Source of the DNA: Pectinophora gossypiella
Lineage: Eukaryota; Arthropoda; Insecta; Lepidoptera; Gelechiidae
Assembly: GCF_024362695.1 (NCBI RefSeq)
Contig: NC_065414.1
Span: 1,443,501-1,507,500, forward strand
Length of the DNA stretch: 64,000 bases
Direction: 5' to 3'
This document shows, in pieces, positions 21,801-28,807 of this stretch (its first letter is position 1; each line of letters starts with the position of its first letter). The notes under the pieces were generated by a model. That model was given only the letters and a program-made list of their open reading frames with translations. It did no database searches and was not told where the DNA came from. The translations under genes and the position numbers were made by a program.

Positions 21801-24722
21801 TCTGTAGCAGGATTTGTAGTTGCCACTTTCATTTTTTCCGTCGTAGGAAGAGGCTGAACGCTGCTTTGAATAGAAATGTTACTCTCAGCTGGGAGTCTTT
21901 CAGATTTGGACTCTGTCGCTGGGGCTTCTGTCTTTTCTGATGTTGCTACTGCGGGAGCGGGCACAGGTCTCCATGGTAACCGATTCTGGTCTATCTCGGT
22001 GATCTTCTCCGATATGATATCGTTGTTGAGAACACTGGCGACTGTAGTGGTTGTTGTCGTGGAGCTACCTGACGTTTCTTTTTTGTCTGAAACAGTATAT
22101 TAGTTTAGTTTAATTTTATTATTACGATATTTTCAGACTAAATCAACACCATTGAAATGATACGTAAAGTTATTTGTTAGGATAATTTTGCGTTCTATGT
22201 AGGTGTCTACTTTTTCTTATTTATTAACTATCGATTGATTCAATCAAAATTGTGATTCCATAGTTTAAAATAATAAAAATGGTTTGTAACTCACCTGTAA
22301 GTTCTCCAACTTTCTGCAATTCGTTTTCGTCTACGCTTTTTTGGGTCGATGTCGTAGTATTGACAGGGTTGGCTGCTGGCGGTGGACTCCTCAAACTAGC
22401 CAGCGCCCACGCCGTGAGTGTTGGAGGAATTTCCAGGTCACTGACCCCATCTTCCGTCTCAGACGACGTTGCTGTAGATGTCGAGAATTTAGTCGAACCT
22501 CTCTTCCACAGCGTAGGAATGCTATTATCAGATATCGACTGAGAATGAACAACCTTCTTCACTCCACTAACGTCGCTTTGCAATACTGGGTCAATTTCTG
22601 AGGAAACTGTCGTCAAAGATGTTCTGTGCGATTGTTTAGGTTTAGCAGTTGTGGGCGACACTTTGTCCTTAATATCGAAGTGTTCTGAATATATTGTTGT
22701 AGGTACAGTAGGTCTTGTGTAGGAATTTCTTGTGACGTTACGCCTAGGAGCCATCCAGATTGGTTTAATCTTAGGTGTAGTATAGTGGAACTTTCTAGTA
22801 GGAGTTCTAACGTTGTAATTTGTAGTTTCTGTTCTAGAAGTAACACTATTTGGAGATTCCTTATGGTTTAGTCGTTTGGAATAACTTCTATTTCGACTGA
22901 AACTGGTAGAAAATGAATGTGTGGTTTTCTCTGTGGACGATGATATCACTGAATGTTGTGTAGAGAATGAAATTGGGCTAGTTGGACTAAAGATCGTCGA
23001 TCCGAAACTTGAATAAGGCAAGTAGTTAGAAGATAAGGTTGTTATTGCCTCAGATTGTTTCTTAGGAGCTACAATGGTGGGTTGAGTCGCTTTGATGGAA
23101 GCCACTTCTTTTTCCTCGGACGTGCTAGCTGTCGGTTCATTAGGTAACGTGTCATTGTCACAATCGTCGTCGTTTGTATGATCTATATTATAAGTTTCAG
23201 TAGAAAGTACTGACATCTCGTAATAAATACTTGTACCTTGTACATCAGATAACTCCTTATTATTAGTACCAGCGTTATCATTATCCAAAACTCGAATTTC
23301 TTTGGTATTCTTAATTACAATAGTTGATTTGTTAGTTGGTAAACTCTGATTAGTATTAACTCCATTGTTATCTTGGACTACTGTATAAACTTTAGTTGCG
23401 TTCGGTGGTGGCATTTTAACTTTTATTGACTCTAAATTTTTAATAATACTTTGAGAGATTTCTTGATACTTTTTGTCAAAGAAATCGTGTTTGGGTGTTG
23501 TCAATTCTGAGTCAAAATCAAAGAAACTCTCTGATTTAAAGGGCTCGTCGTTTTTATTGTCCCGTGGACCAAATGCAACATCTGGGAAGTAACTGGTAAA
23601 TGTGCTATAAGGGCTACTACTATATTCTGATTTAACTTTATTATCAGCACCTTCTGAGTCATGACCAAAGTCATCGTTATAATTAGGTATGGTAAAAAAG
23701 TTAGAGTCAAATTTACTAGAAGTGTATTTTTCGAAACTATTATTGTCTTCTTCGTGCTCTTCGTCTTCATATTCTTCTTCCTCCTCTTCTGTTTTCACGA
23801 CAGCTTTTGCTGTAGGAGTCATGCTAGTGGTTGAGGACGAACTGACTGGCAACTTTGTTCGTTTATACGCTCTCATACTGTTAATGATTTGCGCTGGCTT
23901 CTTCACTTCAGGCGTAGGCGTGACTATGATTAGTTTCGCCGCCTCACCAGCTTCAGTGGTGGAGGTACTCTTAGCCCTTCTTGGCGGACTTATAGTCGTA
24001 ACTTTAGAAGAGTATCTGACCCTTCCTCTGTCTTTGTATTTGGCATTCTTTTCTGTGTGTTCTTCTGAGACGGTTTCTTTGGGATGTAGCTCGTTGAGTG
24101 CTACGTCTGGGGTTTTGTGTCTTCTGCTGTGGATGGTGGTATTTGTCCGCATGAGCCTGGTGACTCTGTCATCGCGGACGGTCGTGGTGGTGGCTGGTGG
24201 CAGCGCATTGCCGCTGACTGTGCTACTCAGCAGTAGCAGGTTCGCTACTAGCACCGCGCCTGGAAAGTTGTGGAATTTACGGTTAGTTGGATTGACAGGA
24301 CTTCATGTTAAAAGCTATTTATATTATATGATAGTCGAAAAGTTAATCTATTTTACTTGTGTTATTTATTGTTATGTTACTTAATTAACATCAGTTTATG
24401 TGTCTAGATCGGTTTTCATGTAACGAGTTTTCATTTCAATTTCTTTTGTTCAATAATTTATTACATCTTAATACACACATGACATACATAACAGTATGTT
24501 AGATCTTAATATTCATCAATTTATTTTTACTCCTGAATCTTCTATGGTTTACCTTTCACCACTTACACCTCATCTTAAACGATGTGACATACTGCGAACA
24601 GGTATTGACGCACAACTGTATGTATACGTATGCTTATTATAAGATAATTATGGAGAATTAAACGAGAACTTTATCGAAGTAAACTCACCTAAACATATTC
24701 TGACTGGTGACTCCATGGTCAT
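6756..24722 (-). CDS. Receptor-type protein tyrosine phosphatase-like gene (13 coding exons, catalytically degenerate)
   Basis: Joined minus-strand exons: 24722-24689, 24259-22295, 22086-20657, 13154-12990, 12850-12693, 12083-11996, 11838-11623, 10831-10694, 10207-10065, 9767-9625, 9123-8938, 7922-7738, 6809-6756. All introns are GT-AG and phases agree, giving 1,634 codons plus TAA. Domains: signal peptide (1 to ~28), Thr/Ser-rich ectodomain (~29-1120), TM helix (~1121-1146), basic juxtamembrane region, one PTP domain (~1290-1634). PTP landmarks: KNRY (K1318-Y1321), EYINA, CQAPLP, DFWRMIWE, and the terminal YIFLYKLLSEY motif. The WPD loop reads WPA (A1460) and the P-loop reads VCASGAGRSA (C1564, R1570), so binding residues stay but the general acid is lost. 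Family knowledge: insect receptor PTPs act at the plasma membrane in axon guidance and epithelial signalling. This copy is probably a pseudophosphatase or substrate trap. Drosophila CG42327 is a possible counterpart to test, but I could not verify it. Confidence 0.9.
6850..7010 (-). mobile_element. SINE remnant, family 2
   Basis: It shares CGCTTACCTAACCTGAAGAT, GAAGCGACAG and CCCAATACAGGTTAGGTCAC with copies at 19360, 46160, 50955 and 61190. The fullest copy (19360-19690) has a tRNA-like head at its minus-strand start. This copy is headless and lies in the last intron of the receptor gene. Confidence 0.6.
7080..7450 (+). mobile_element. tRNA-derived SINE, family 1 with tail type A
   Basis: The head has a Pol III box A (TGGTCCGGTGG) and box B (GGTTCGAATCC). 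The body has GATGATTCGTGCTTCGG and CGTTAAGCCGTTG. Tail A contains CGTTACATGAGCCATGTCAG and CCTGACACCAGGGTTG. It lies in the last intron of the receptor gene, sense to the plus strand. Confidence 0.75.
7738..7922 (-). CDS. RPTP-like coding exon 12: degenerate PTP signature loop
   Basis: It reads VRPCVVVCASGAGRSAAVIA, later VPRVVREIRAQRPHSLS and NRHHYIFLYK. The signature HCSAGxGRTG is here VCASGAGRSA: Cys1564 (7899-7897), Arg1570 (7881-7879) and the Ser after Arg are kept, the His is Val, and SA is swapped to AS. The Q-loop motif QTxxQY is replaced by LSNRHHY. The exon is very GC-rich and Ala-rich (five Ala in a row), unlike the AT-rich surroundings. Confidence 0.92.
8042..8233 (+). mobile_element. 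tRNA-derived SINE, family 1 (tail lost)
   Basis: It has the same head as at 7080 (box A TGGTCCAGTGG; box B slightly damaged), then the body up to GCCGTTGGTTCCG, where it runs into the MITE starting near 8234. Confidence 0.7.
8234..8920. mobile_element. MITE-like TIR element interrupted by a SINE
   Basis: Its two halves match the intact copy at 40366-40727 (reverse complement). The left half runs from TATCTGTCATTTTCTTATCC to CCCGGGTTATTCATTC, the right half from TTTACTCATTCTTCCT to GGTGTCTGCAGGAATC. The SINE sits between them at about 8455-8790. It lies in the intron between coding exons 11 and 12, close to the exon 11 donor. Confidence 0.68.
8455..8790 (+). mobile_element. tRNA-derived SINE, family 1 with tail type B, near full length
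   Basis: Head box A is TGGTCTAGTGG and box B GGTTCGATTCC. The body matches family 1. Tail B has GTGGAGTATGCTCCATACCC and CCCAGCAGTGGGACGTATAT. It is flanked by similar 12 bp sequences at 8443-8454 and 8791-8802, the likely target-site duplication inside the MITE. Confidence 0.78.
8938..9123 (-). CDS. RPTP-like coding exon 11: in-frame insert between WPD loop and P-loop
   Basis: This 186 nt exon is phase 1-1, so it can be skipped without changing frame. It codes for a hydrophilic, Gly/Ser/Asn-containing insert (GVEVIYGDQSRSSFHN, then SDDNGSGNGVNVYSP and a charged tail). With it, the WPD Ala and the P-loop Cys are 104 residues apart; without it, 42, near the ~34 of PTP1B. Acceptor CCTCAG and donor GTGGGT are acceptable. 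A MITE end lies about 20 bp into the following intron. It is probably a cassette exon; RNA data are required. Confidence 0.82.
9160..9440 (+). mobile_element. tRNA-derived SINE, family 1 with tail type A (box B damaged)
   Basis: The head GGCCTCCGTGGTCCATTGG is followed by a short deletion around box B, then the body and tail A (ACATGAGCCATGTCAGG and CCTGACACCAGGGTTGATGA). It lies in the intron between coding exons 10 and 11. Confidence 0.72.
9625..9767 (-). CDS. RPTP-like coding exon 10: WPD loop with Asp to Ala change
   Basis: The exon reads TWREITHLWYFWPAKGVPDD, then YESVIDFLSEMRSYM. In active PTPs this loop is WPDxGVP and the Asp is the general acid. Here it is Ala (A1460, codon at 9727-9725). 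The rest of the loop (W, P, GVP) and the helix after it are kept, so this is a specific loss and not general decay. The exon ends in phase 1 at a GTATGA donor. Confidence 0.92.
10065..10207 (-). CDS. RPTP-like coding exon 9: PTP core
   Basis: This 143 nt exon reads EKCYEYLPPSEVSDNKRTFG, then DFQIVLMKREQRDKYAISSV and QLINLAT. It corresponds to the KCxxYWP strand and the beta-strand region before the WPD loop; the usual Trp of that motif is Leu here. It leaves AG, completed by G of the next exon to form Arg1446. Confidence 0.92.
10280..10515. mobile_element. Diverged partial MITE (family of 40366) followed by a SINE family 2 tail
   Basis: CTGTCATTTTCTTTTCCGCC, CACACGTCAA and AACGGGTTGCATACTAGCG match the MITE family. 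From about 10480, AAGGCTAGGGAGATGATGAT is the tail found in SINE family 2. It lies in the intron between coding exons 8 and 9. Confidence 0.5.
10605..10675 (-). mobile_element. Short 3' fragment of the Jockey-type LINE
   Basis: TTGTAGGTTTGCCGCAT, TTAACTACTTG and GGGAGCGCTGAGG match the 3' UTR seen at 26968 and elsewhere, diverged. Confidence 0.45.
10694..10831 (-). CDS. RPTP-like coding exon 8: PTP core (QAPLP and DFWRMIWE)
   Basis: The 46 codons begin GPGNIRNYYIACQAPLP and include TVVDFWRMIWEHNS and VVVMLTEYMENGV, a close match to the PTP core (QGPL, DFWRMIWE, IVMLT, ENG). Acceptor TGTCCAG, donor GTAAGT, phase 0-0. Confidence 0.94.
10990..11115 (+). repeat. Interspersed repeat with CATCGCAAGATGAA core
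   Basis: ATCTCAATTAGGGTAGTCAG, TACATCCATCGCAAGATGAA and CCAACGTGATAGGTGAG recur at 13878, 17575, 20505, 25890 and (minus) 29040 and 51777. No coding potential is seen; probably a SINE or LINE 3' segment. Confidence 0.55.
11146..11535 (-). pseudogene. LINE reverse-transcriptase ORF, C-terminal remnant
   Basis: The 129-codon frame includes RGMLNWFGHVERMKDNRITK, GRAGRGRPRRTYIDQIGDKI and RSVSGSKQMEFHSLCLPRWE. WFGHVERM and GRGRPRRT are typical of the C-terminal tail of RTE/CR1-like LINE ORF2 proteins. The RT domain is absent. The same 3' end occurs at 62566-62739. It lies in the intron between coding exons 7 and 8. Confidence 0.7.
11623..11838 (-). CDS. RPTP-like coding exon 7: start of PTP domain with pTyr loop
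   Basis: The 72 codons include EFAEIPTVSVRPDEVPPGCE, DKNRYSNVLPLPETRV and SEYINANFIT. These match the conserved opening of PTP domains: the KNRY substrate-recognition loop and the EYINA strand. The pTyr-recognition Tyr is kept (Y1321). Acceptor ATGCAG and donor GTGAGT are clear, phase 0-0. Confidence 0.93.
11996..12083 (-). CDS. RPTP-like coding exon 6: segment before the PTP domain
   Basis: This 88 nt exon has a TTTGTAG acceptor and a GTGAG donor and reads DKRKNIKIGPFSGKLEVKPF then IDSTKDVDE. The phase fits both neighbours. It leads directly into the PTP domain. Confidence 0.85.
12120..12365 (+). mobile_element. SINE family 1, headless, tail type A
   Basis: It starts within the body (TTTGTGTTCCCTAGTATG), keeps GTAAGATGATCCGTGCTTCG and tail A (ACATGAGCCATGTTAGG, CTGACACCAGGGTTGATG). 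A short (TC)n run follows at about 12394-12413. Confidence 0.68.
12693..12850 (-). CDS. RPTP-like coding exon 5: membrane-proximal linker
   Basis: This is an open 158 nt exon between GCAG (acceptor) and GTAAGT (donor). It reads IRLEAPILEAMLAPVNKLLR and continues to LSAKSV. It enters in phase 0 and leaves two bases that join the single first base of exon 6 to make one Ala codon. It resembles the helical region before receptor PTP domains. Its support comes from open frame, splice sites and exact phase fit. Confidence 0.82.
12952..12973. repeat. Short interstitial telomere-like tract (CCTAA)n
   Basis: About four copies of TAACC, the reverse complement of the insect TTAGG telomere repeat, lie just downstream of the exon 4 donor. 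It is too short to distinguish from chance or a CT-rich intron start. Confidence 0.4.
12990..13154 (-). CDS. RPTP-like coding exon 4: juxtamembrane segment
   Basis: This 165 nt phase 0-0 exon begins LVVRRRGRRGVYAQ and includes SLDAYSLDSVSV and RASKRSYGNPAYDDE. It starts after CCAG and ends at GTGAGG. Two Tyr-containing motifs (DAYSLD, PAYDDE) could be phosphorylation sites. The exon is GC-rich compared with its surroundings. Confidence 0.88.
13985..14165 (-). pseudogene. LINE C-terminal fragment with (GA)n tail
   Basis: The reverse complement matches the fragment at 42262-42428: protein ending REVKVLAGRTEEWRLL-like, then AAGAGCGTAGCTCTTAAAT and a short (GA)n tail (CTCTCTCTCT at about 13990 on the plus strand). 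Confidence 0.6.
16095..16212 (-). mobile_element. Diverged SINE family 1 tail type B
   Basis: CACAGGCCTGCCCTCAATCA, GGGTTGGTGGAGGAG and CGGCTAACAGCCGGGATCAA match tail B at 17005 with many changes. Head missing. Confidence 0.5.
17005..17328 (-). mobile_element. Near full-length SINE family 1 with tail type B
   Basis: Read on the minus strand: head with box A (TGGTCTAGTGG) and box B (GGTTCGATTCC), body, then tail B ending CAGCAGTGGGACGTACAT. It is almost collinear with the copy at 8455, in opposite orientation. Confidence 0.78.
17575..17680 (+). repeat. Interspersed repeat with CATCCGTCGCAAGATGAA core
   Basis: AAAGCTCACGACTATATCC, GGGTAGTCAGAGGTACATCC and CGCAAGATGAAGTAAGTA match the family at 10990. 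Confidence 0.5.
18100..18370 (+). mobile_element. Jockey-type LINE 3' end
   Basis: It runs from CCCCGATACCGACCCCGCCG through GACGACGCCCTGAGCCGAGG and TTTGTCCGGCCAAGTAGTTA to AAGTCACGTC and a poly(A) run. These are the end of the ORF2 frame and the 3' UTR also seen in reverse at 26968-27806. 5' truncated. Confidence 0.75.
19077..19203. mobile_element. Short element with ~24 bp terminal inverted repeats
   Basis: It begins TAACGGGTTCTTACCGCG and ends with the exact inverse CGCGGTAAGAACCCGTTA. Inside are CGACACATTC and CATGGCACTTGCAACAG. A related one-sided copy lies at 39515-39605. Confidence 0.65.
19360..19690 (-). mobile_element. SINE family 2, fullest copy
   Basis: Read on the minus strand it starts with a tRNA-like head (GTGGTAGCCCAGTTGG box A-like, GATCAAATCCCAGC box B-like), then the body (TCGGATCGTAAATG, CATTCCCGAGAAATGCG) and a tail ending TAAGCGGATCCCGTGAAAAA. 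Confidence 0.65.
19724..20154 (+). mobile_element. Complete short non-autonomous Helitron (431 bp)
   Basis: It starts TCCATACTTACTTATATTAT after an A and ends GCGGCAAAAGCTAG before a T, with an imperfect GC-rich hairpin ahead of CTAG. The start resembles that of the autonomous Helitron at 53261 and the last bases match its end closely, so that element or a relative could mobilise it. It lies in intron 3 of the receptor gene and codes for nothing. Confidence 0.82.
20657..22086 (-). CDS. RPTP-like coding exon 3: Thr-rich mucin stalk and transmembrane helix
   Basis: This 1,430 nt exon codes for residues ~667-1143. It is dominated by Thr, Glu, Val and Pro (runs such as TTTTTT, EITTETPTT, TTTRRTTTS), typical of an O-glycosylated stalk. 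It ends with an uninterrupted hydrophobic segment starting GAAVAIAVSTIGVIALILL, the single TM helix. The GTAAGT donor falls just inside the end of the helix, and the next exon supplies LVV followed by a basic stop-transfer run (RRRGRRG). I saw no cysteine in this exon. The TM to basic junction across a 7.5 kb intron is the main reason for joining the mucin exons to the phosphatase exons. Confidence 0.88.
22295..24259 (-). CDS. RPTP-like coding exon 2: end of signal peptide and first half of mucin-like ectodomain
   Basis: This 1,965 nt exon codes for residues ~12-666. It finishes the signal peptide, then gives Ser/Thr-rich sequence with many SST, TTT and STS runs, an acidic stretch near residues 155-180 (six Glu in a row, then more Glu/Asp), several N-glycosylation sequons (NAT, NQS, NKS, NTT) and only one cysteine. 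No Ig or fibronectin III domain is visible, unlike most insect receptor PTPs. It is bounded by an AG acceptor at 24261-24260 and a GTGAGT donor after 22295, and ends in phase 1. It is likely extracellular, disordered and O-glycosylated. Confidence 0.88.
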
Positions 24723-24779
24723 CGCATGTTGGTTGCACACGTTAATGGTCTGCTCGCCTCGAAATACTCATGGCGCATC
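24689..24779 (-). CDS. RPTP-like coding exon 1 with 5' UTR and start codon
   Basis: The exon starts after a TTTCAG acceptor (AG at 24781-24780) and ends at a GTGAGT donor after 24689. I chose the ATG at 24722 because it opens MTMESPVRICL, which continues across the splice into a hydrophobic core (VLVANLLLL) and a plausible signal-peptidase site after TVSG. An earlier ATG at 24778 opens only a 19-codon frame that stops on the chosen start. The acceptor at the 5' edge shows that at least one noncoding exon lies upstream. Confidence 0.8.
24719..24778 (-). promoter_or_regulatory. Upstream ORF ending on the main start codon (ATGA overlap)
   Basis: A 19-codon reading frame starts at 24778, one base after the splice acceptor, and stops with TGA at 24721-24719. 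The stop overlaps the main ATG (24722-24720) as ATGA. A second in-frame uORF ATG lies at 24727. Such an arrangement could lower translation of the receptor or allow reinitiation. This is inferred from layout only. Confidence 0.5.
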
Positions 24780-25175
24780 CTGAAATTAAAGAAAAATAAT
24801 TCGTGAATAAAAAACTGTGCTTGACTTTTTATATTTGTTAATAATAAAATGTGTCTTCTCTTTTTATGATTTTTGTACTAAAATTTTTATGTGTTTTTTC
24901 TTTGAATAAATGCAAATTATCACAAAGTTTCTTTTTTTTTAATTTATTTTCTTCCTTAATAATTAGATTTTTAACTTCGTTTTACAATATAACTAAATTT
25001 AACTGTACTTTTAAATAACTTTTTGAATTTTGAAGAAGTTTCTGCCTTAGAAAAAAGTATCTTTTACAAATCAATCAAACAACAATCTTCAATCAATCAA
25101 TGTTCGTCAATCTTTAACAAAACCACATTAAAAGTACGGAAAACAATTGAAACTAGTTCTATTTTTCCCACTGAC

Positions 25176-25290
25176 CTAACGTTATAGTGTCGTCAGTCGT
25201 CGTGGGAGCGAACGGAAAGTGAATCGGCGCGCGAGTCGATGTCACACGGTGATCTGTCTCTTCCTAGCCTTCAGGCCGTCACGCCACTGA
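25176..25290 (-). promoter_or_regulatory. Candidate 5' UTR exon and transcription start region of the RPTP-like gene
   Basis: Read on the minus strand, this GC-richer block contains TCAGT near 25,285, which matches the arthropod initiator. It ends at 25176 with AG followed by a GTCAGT donor, a fitting partner for the acceptor at 24780. No TATA box is obvious. The start position is a guess; only transcript data would fix it. Confidence 0.3.
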
Positions 25291-26967
25291 GAGTGAAACC
25301 AATAAGGAAAATAGGTTTCCGTGGATGTTAGGTAAGTTGTGAGCTAATCTCGGAGCTTTTAGGAACTTGCTTCACTAAGTACGACATAATATAAGGATGA
25401 ATATCAAAACGCACAATTTTACTTGTCCGTGTTGAGAATCAACGTGTAAAATGATGCGATCATTCTATTTTTTTATGTTTTATGTTTACAGCACGTCATT
25501 GTGCTAGGGCAATTTCATTTTTTTTGTTCAATTTGTATAAATAATGAGAAATAATTTTTTTCGCCTCGAAATTCGAGTTTGGTGGGCTGTCTCAACTCCT
25601 TTTTTTGATATAATTTCCGTCCCCAAAGTGGCATTTGAAGGTATTTTATTATACTTACAAATAATTATATCGATATAAACATAAAAATACATTTGAATGC
25701 ACATGACACTCGATCAAAATTTGTCAAAAGAAAACACAATGTGTTTTGATGGTATTTTTTTCAAATACTTATATATAATATGAAATTCGTGGATTTGCGA
25801 CCAATGCCGATCTATTATTTCGCACTTAACTGTCAGGCGCTGCGCCGGTGCTTGCGTAAAAAAATCTTTTGATATAGTGCTGCGCCTTAACATAATCTCA
25901 CGTAGTAGTCAAATGTTTTGATGAATAATCCATCGCAAGATGAACTAAGTACCCACACCTCACTGTGCTTTCTATTAGACCAACGTGATAAGTGGTGAGC
26001 CGCTATATGTATTATGCTTTACTCTTTCAACGTATTTACAGAGTAAAGTTCCATGACCGCCAGTTCTCATTTCACTGGTCAATAATGACCTTTGTAATTA
26101 GAATAATTAGACAACTGGGTCAGAGCACACTTCTTCAAAATCCTTTTACATAGCGCGTCGAAATGTAGGCCAGGTCTTGATTATGCGTTATTAAGTGATA
26201 ATGTACTTGGCGGTTAAAATGGCCACATCGAAGCAATTCATCTAAGAAAGCTAATATTGCTATTTGACGTTTGATTGCATTGTGCACTTACTTATATGCG
26301 CTAATGTCAAATTACAATATTGTTTTTTTTTTTTGGCAGAATAGCTTCGATGTGGCGTTTTAACCTTCCTTTTAACAACGCAATTCACTCAGACAAAGTC
26401 TTTTATTTGACAGGAGTTTTGTCTAAATCTGCGTTAACTACTATTGCCGACATTCCTCCCACTGCTGATAATTATAGCACAATTATAATTCTACATAAAA
26501 CTACATAACTTACTCAGAACTGAACATTATAGGCACCTACGATAATTACAGAGCTAGGCTAAAATCTAGCTTCAAGAATCTAGACCCGAGAACAGGTTTG
26601 AGCTAACCTAAATTTAGGTCCGATTACACGGTGGCTTTCAACGGCAGTGCGCGTGACTCCATTTGAAAATAAATTAAATTTCCACAGTATCAACGAACCC
26701 GTTGGAAATCTCTTTCATTAAAAAAATATCTCTTTTATATCCATGGTATATACAGGTCAGTGACACCGTACCAAATGCTGAGGGGGATAATAATAATTCT
26801 GAGTTAATATCAAGTGGATTTTCCGCCTTATGTTATACTTATAAACTGAATTTTTTGAAAAACGATAAAAAATAATAATAATGATAATAAAAACCACCCA
26901 GTTCCCTTTGATTCCATAATCTGCAATAGTCCTACATGAACCGGGGATTGCCATTGGGTGCTTTTTT
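25291..26967. other. Upstream region of the RPTP-like gene; mostly unassigned
   Basis: Contains a dispersed repeat copy (about 25890-26000, CATCGCAAGATGAACTAAGT) and a one-sided copy of the 31524 TIR family (about 26755-26825). The rest is AT-rich with no supported ORF. Promoter elements of the receptor may lie at its left edge. Confidence 0.45.
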
Positions 26968-27806
26968 TTTTGACGTGACTTATTGTAGATTTGCCGCAGA
27001 TGGCATTAACTACTTGGCCGGACAAATGGGGAGCGCTAAAGGCTCTCACCCGGTAGAACGTTTAAGACAACAGGCCTGAGGGTGCCCAGTTGGGCGCGAA
27101 CCTCGGCTCAGGGCGTAGTCTGAAAGGAAAAATATTTGAAAGAAAGAATTAATGAAAGAATTAATCGACCCTAGTGGGTCGATAGCGATAAGCGCTGAAT
27201 GAGAGAAATCGTCGACCACGCCGGCGGGGTTGGTATCGGGGACCTGAAGTGTTTGGTGTCGCGAGCTGATTGGCTGCCTCTATGGCTAGAGTAATCGGTT
27301 CGTCGGGATCGTATATTACGTCCTTCGGACGCCGATACTTTTCAGTACCGTCCCTAAGCGGAATGTACTCGGAAGCCGCAACTACCAGGGGATTTGGGTG
27401 GCGCGGAGCAGAATCGAAAAAACGTTTGGAAGCTAATTTGAGCCATTGGGCAATGGTTGGCAGACCTAGGTCAATGTGCAGATTTTCATTTCGAAGGAAC
27501 CACGGAGCTCCCGTGGCTTTCCGCATGAAACGATTTTGTATTACCTGTAGACGGTGAATTTGAGAGGGACTCGCGTGAGCGAAAACAACCCCTGCATAGG
27601 TCATGATCGGACGGATGCAAGTCGTGTAGATTTTCACCTTATTCCTAAGGGACAATTTACTTCGCTTGTTAAGGAAACAATGAAGACGGCCCATTACAAA
27701 CGCGGCGCGATCGCGCACTCGTTTGATATGGGCCTTGAAAGTAAGACGTCTATCTAAGACTACGCCGAGATATTTGACTTGCTCCTCCCAAGGGATCGGC
27801 TTGCTG
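26968..27806 (-). pseudogene. Jockey-clade LINE, 3' part of ORF2 plus 3' UTR
   Basis: The longest copy of the main LINE family. The frame includes VKYLGVVLDRRLTFKAHIKR, MGRLHCFLNKRSKLSLRNK, IYTTCIRPIMTYAGVVFAHA, IQNRFMRKATGAPWFLRN and LGLPTIAQWLKLASKRFF, a conserved C-terminal region of Jockey-type reverse transcriptases. The catalytic YADD part is absent (5' truncation near 27806). The 3' UTR runs to a poly(A) (poly-T at 26964). Its frame is open to its own stop near 27161, so it is truncated rather than scrambled. Confidence 0.82.
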
Positions 27807-27809
27807 CAC

Positions 27810-27925
27810 TCCCATAGTGCATACAGGGATAATCGCCGGTTGGTGTCACACAACATTTAGATTAAATTGTCTTAAGAGGCCTCTACGTGTTGGTTTCGGC
27901 CCCACGCACGCTTTCCCTATAATGT
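27810..27925. repeat. Interspersed repeat fragment
   Basis: AGTGCATACAGGGATAATCG, CCGGTTGGTGTCACACAACA and TAGATTAAATTGTCTTAA recur at 33025-33225, where the unit also carries CCATAATCTGCAATAGT upstream. Class unknown. Confidence 0.5.
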
Positions 27926-27929
27926 CCTA

Positions 27930-28045
27930 TAACCAAACTAGGGATCACAAAGTGATTTTCGTGATCTGTCCCCACCGGGATTTGAACACGGGACCTCCGG
28001 ATCGTGAGCCCAACGTTCAAACCACTGGACCACGGAGGCCGTACT
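27930..28045 (-). mobile_element. SINE family 1 head
   Basis: The reverse complement gives GGCCTCCGTGGTCCAGTGGT and a box B region with one change, then the first part of the body. The frame on the plus strand is not a gene. Confidence 0.68.
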
Positions 28046-28659
28046 ATTCCTTAATCTATGTCTACGCCTCTTCTACAACTATTAAAACCAATCAAGCCAA
28101 TATTTCACCATCGCATGATTCACCAGCGCAATTTCAAAACAAACAACAACGTAAATTCGACCTTGGGCCGCCACATATGGGAATGATACTCCATTGTGAC
28201 CTTCGGGGTAAATGGATGAGTAACGGTCGCTCATTGTTAGGCCTACGTGTGTTCCAGTTTTTTTTTTGTTTCTTTATTTTTTTGCCCAGCAGTGGGACGT
28301 AGTATATCAAGATGTTTACGTTTTTTGCGAATTTGTTTGCATACAATCCGGGTCGAAAAATAGTACCGTAATGATCAGGGATATTAAAAACCGGCAAGCT
28401 TTTTATAGATGAGTGTCCGGTAATGACTCTCTTGGGAAAATAGAAGCAGTGGTTTCCCGTTGCCTTCTGCCCCAGACATTTTTGAAGCTATTTAAACTCC
28501 AAGGCCGCTGTTGCCTCTACGGTCGGTTGCCCGACCGGTGGTATGGTTATACCGCCATTGCTCGGTCGCCAGAGCCTCATCCGTTATTATACTCATAACG
28601 AAGCACCGACGCGCGCAGGTGAGGTTGGCAGTTGGGCCGGATATGTTCTCCCCTTACCA

Positions 28660-28770
28660 AGTTCTACACAGTAGTAAGGGAAGCGCTGGACAGGAACCGG
28701 TGGAGGCAGATCATACGCTCCAGGTGCAACCCTGATGCTGACCACGATCCTCAGATATGAGGGACCGACC
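28660..28770 (+). pseudogene. LINE ORF2 C-terminus
   Basis: The frame reads VVREALDRNRWRQIIRSRCN then PDADHDPQI and a stop. DRNRWRxIIR is a common ending of lepidopteran RTE/CR1-like LINE ORFs. A second tail sequence follows. Confidence 0.6.
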
Positions 28771-28807
28771 AAGAGAGAGAGTCCGGTAATATGTGAGTAT
28801 TAGGTAC

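Noticed and set aside
6756..25290. Two separate genes (a secreted mucin and a phosphatase)
   Set aside because: The TM exon ends in phase 0 in mid-helix and the next exon supplies LVV and a basic stop-transfer run. The total coding length is an exact multiple of three with one start and one stop.
27270..28302. Plus-strand ORFs of 67-161 codons at 27270-28302
   Set aside because: They lie antisense to the LINE ORF2 remnant and SINE copies. No independent domain.
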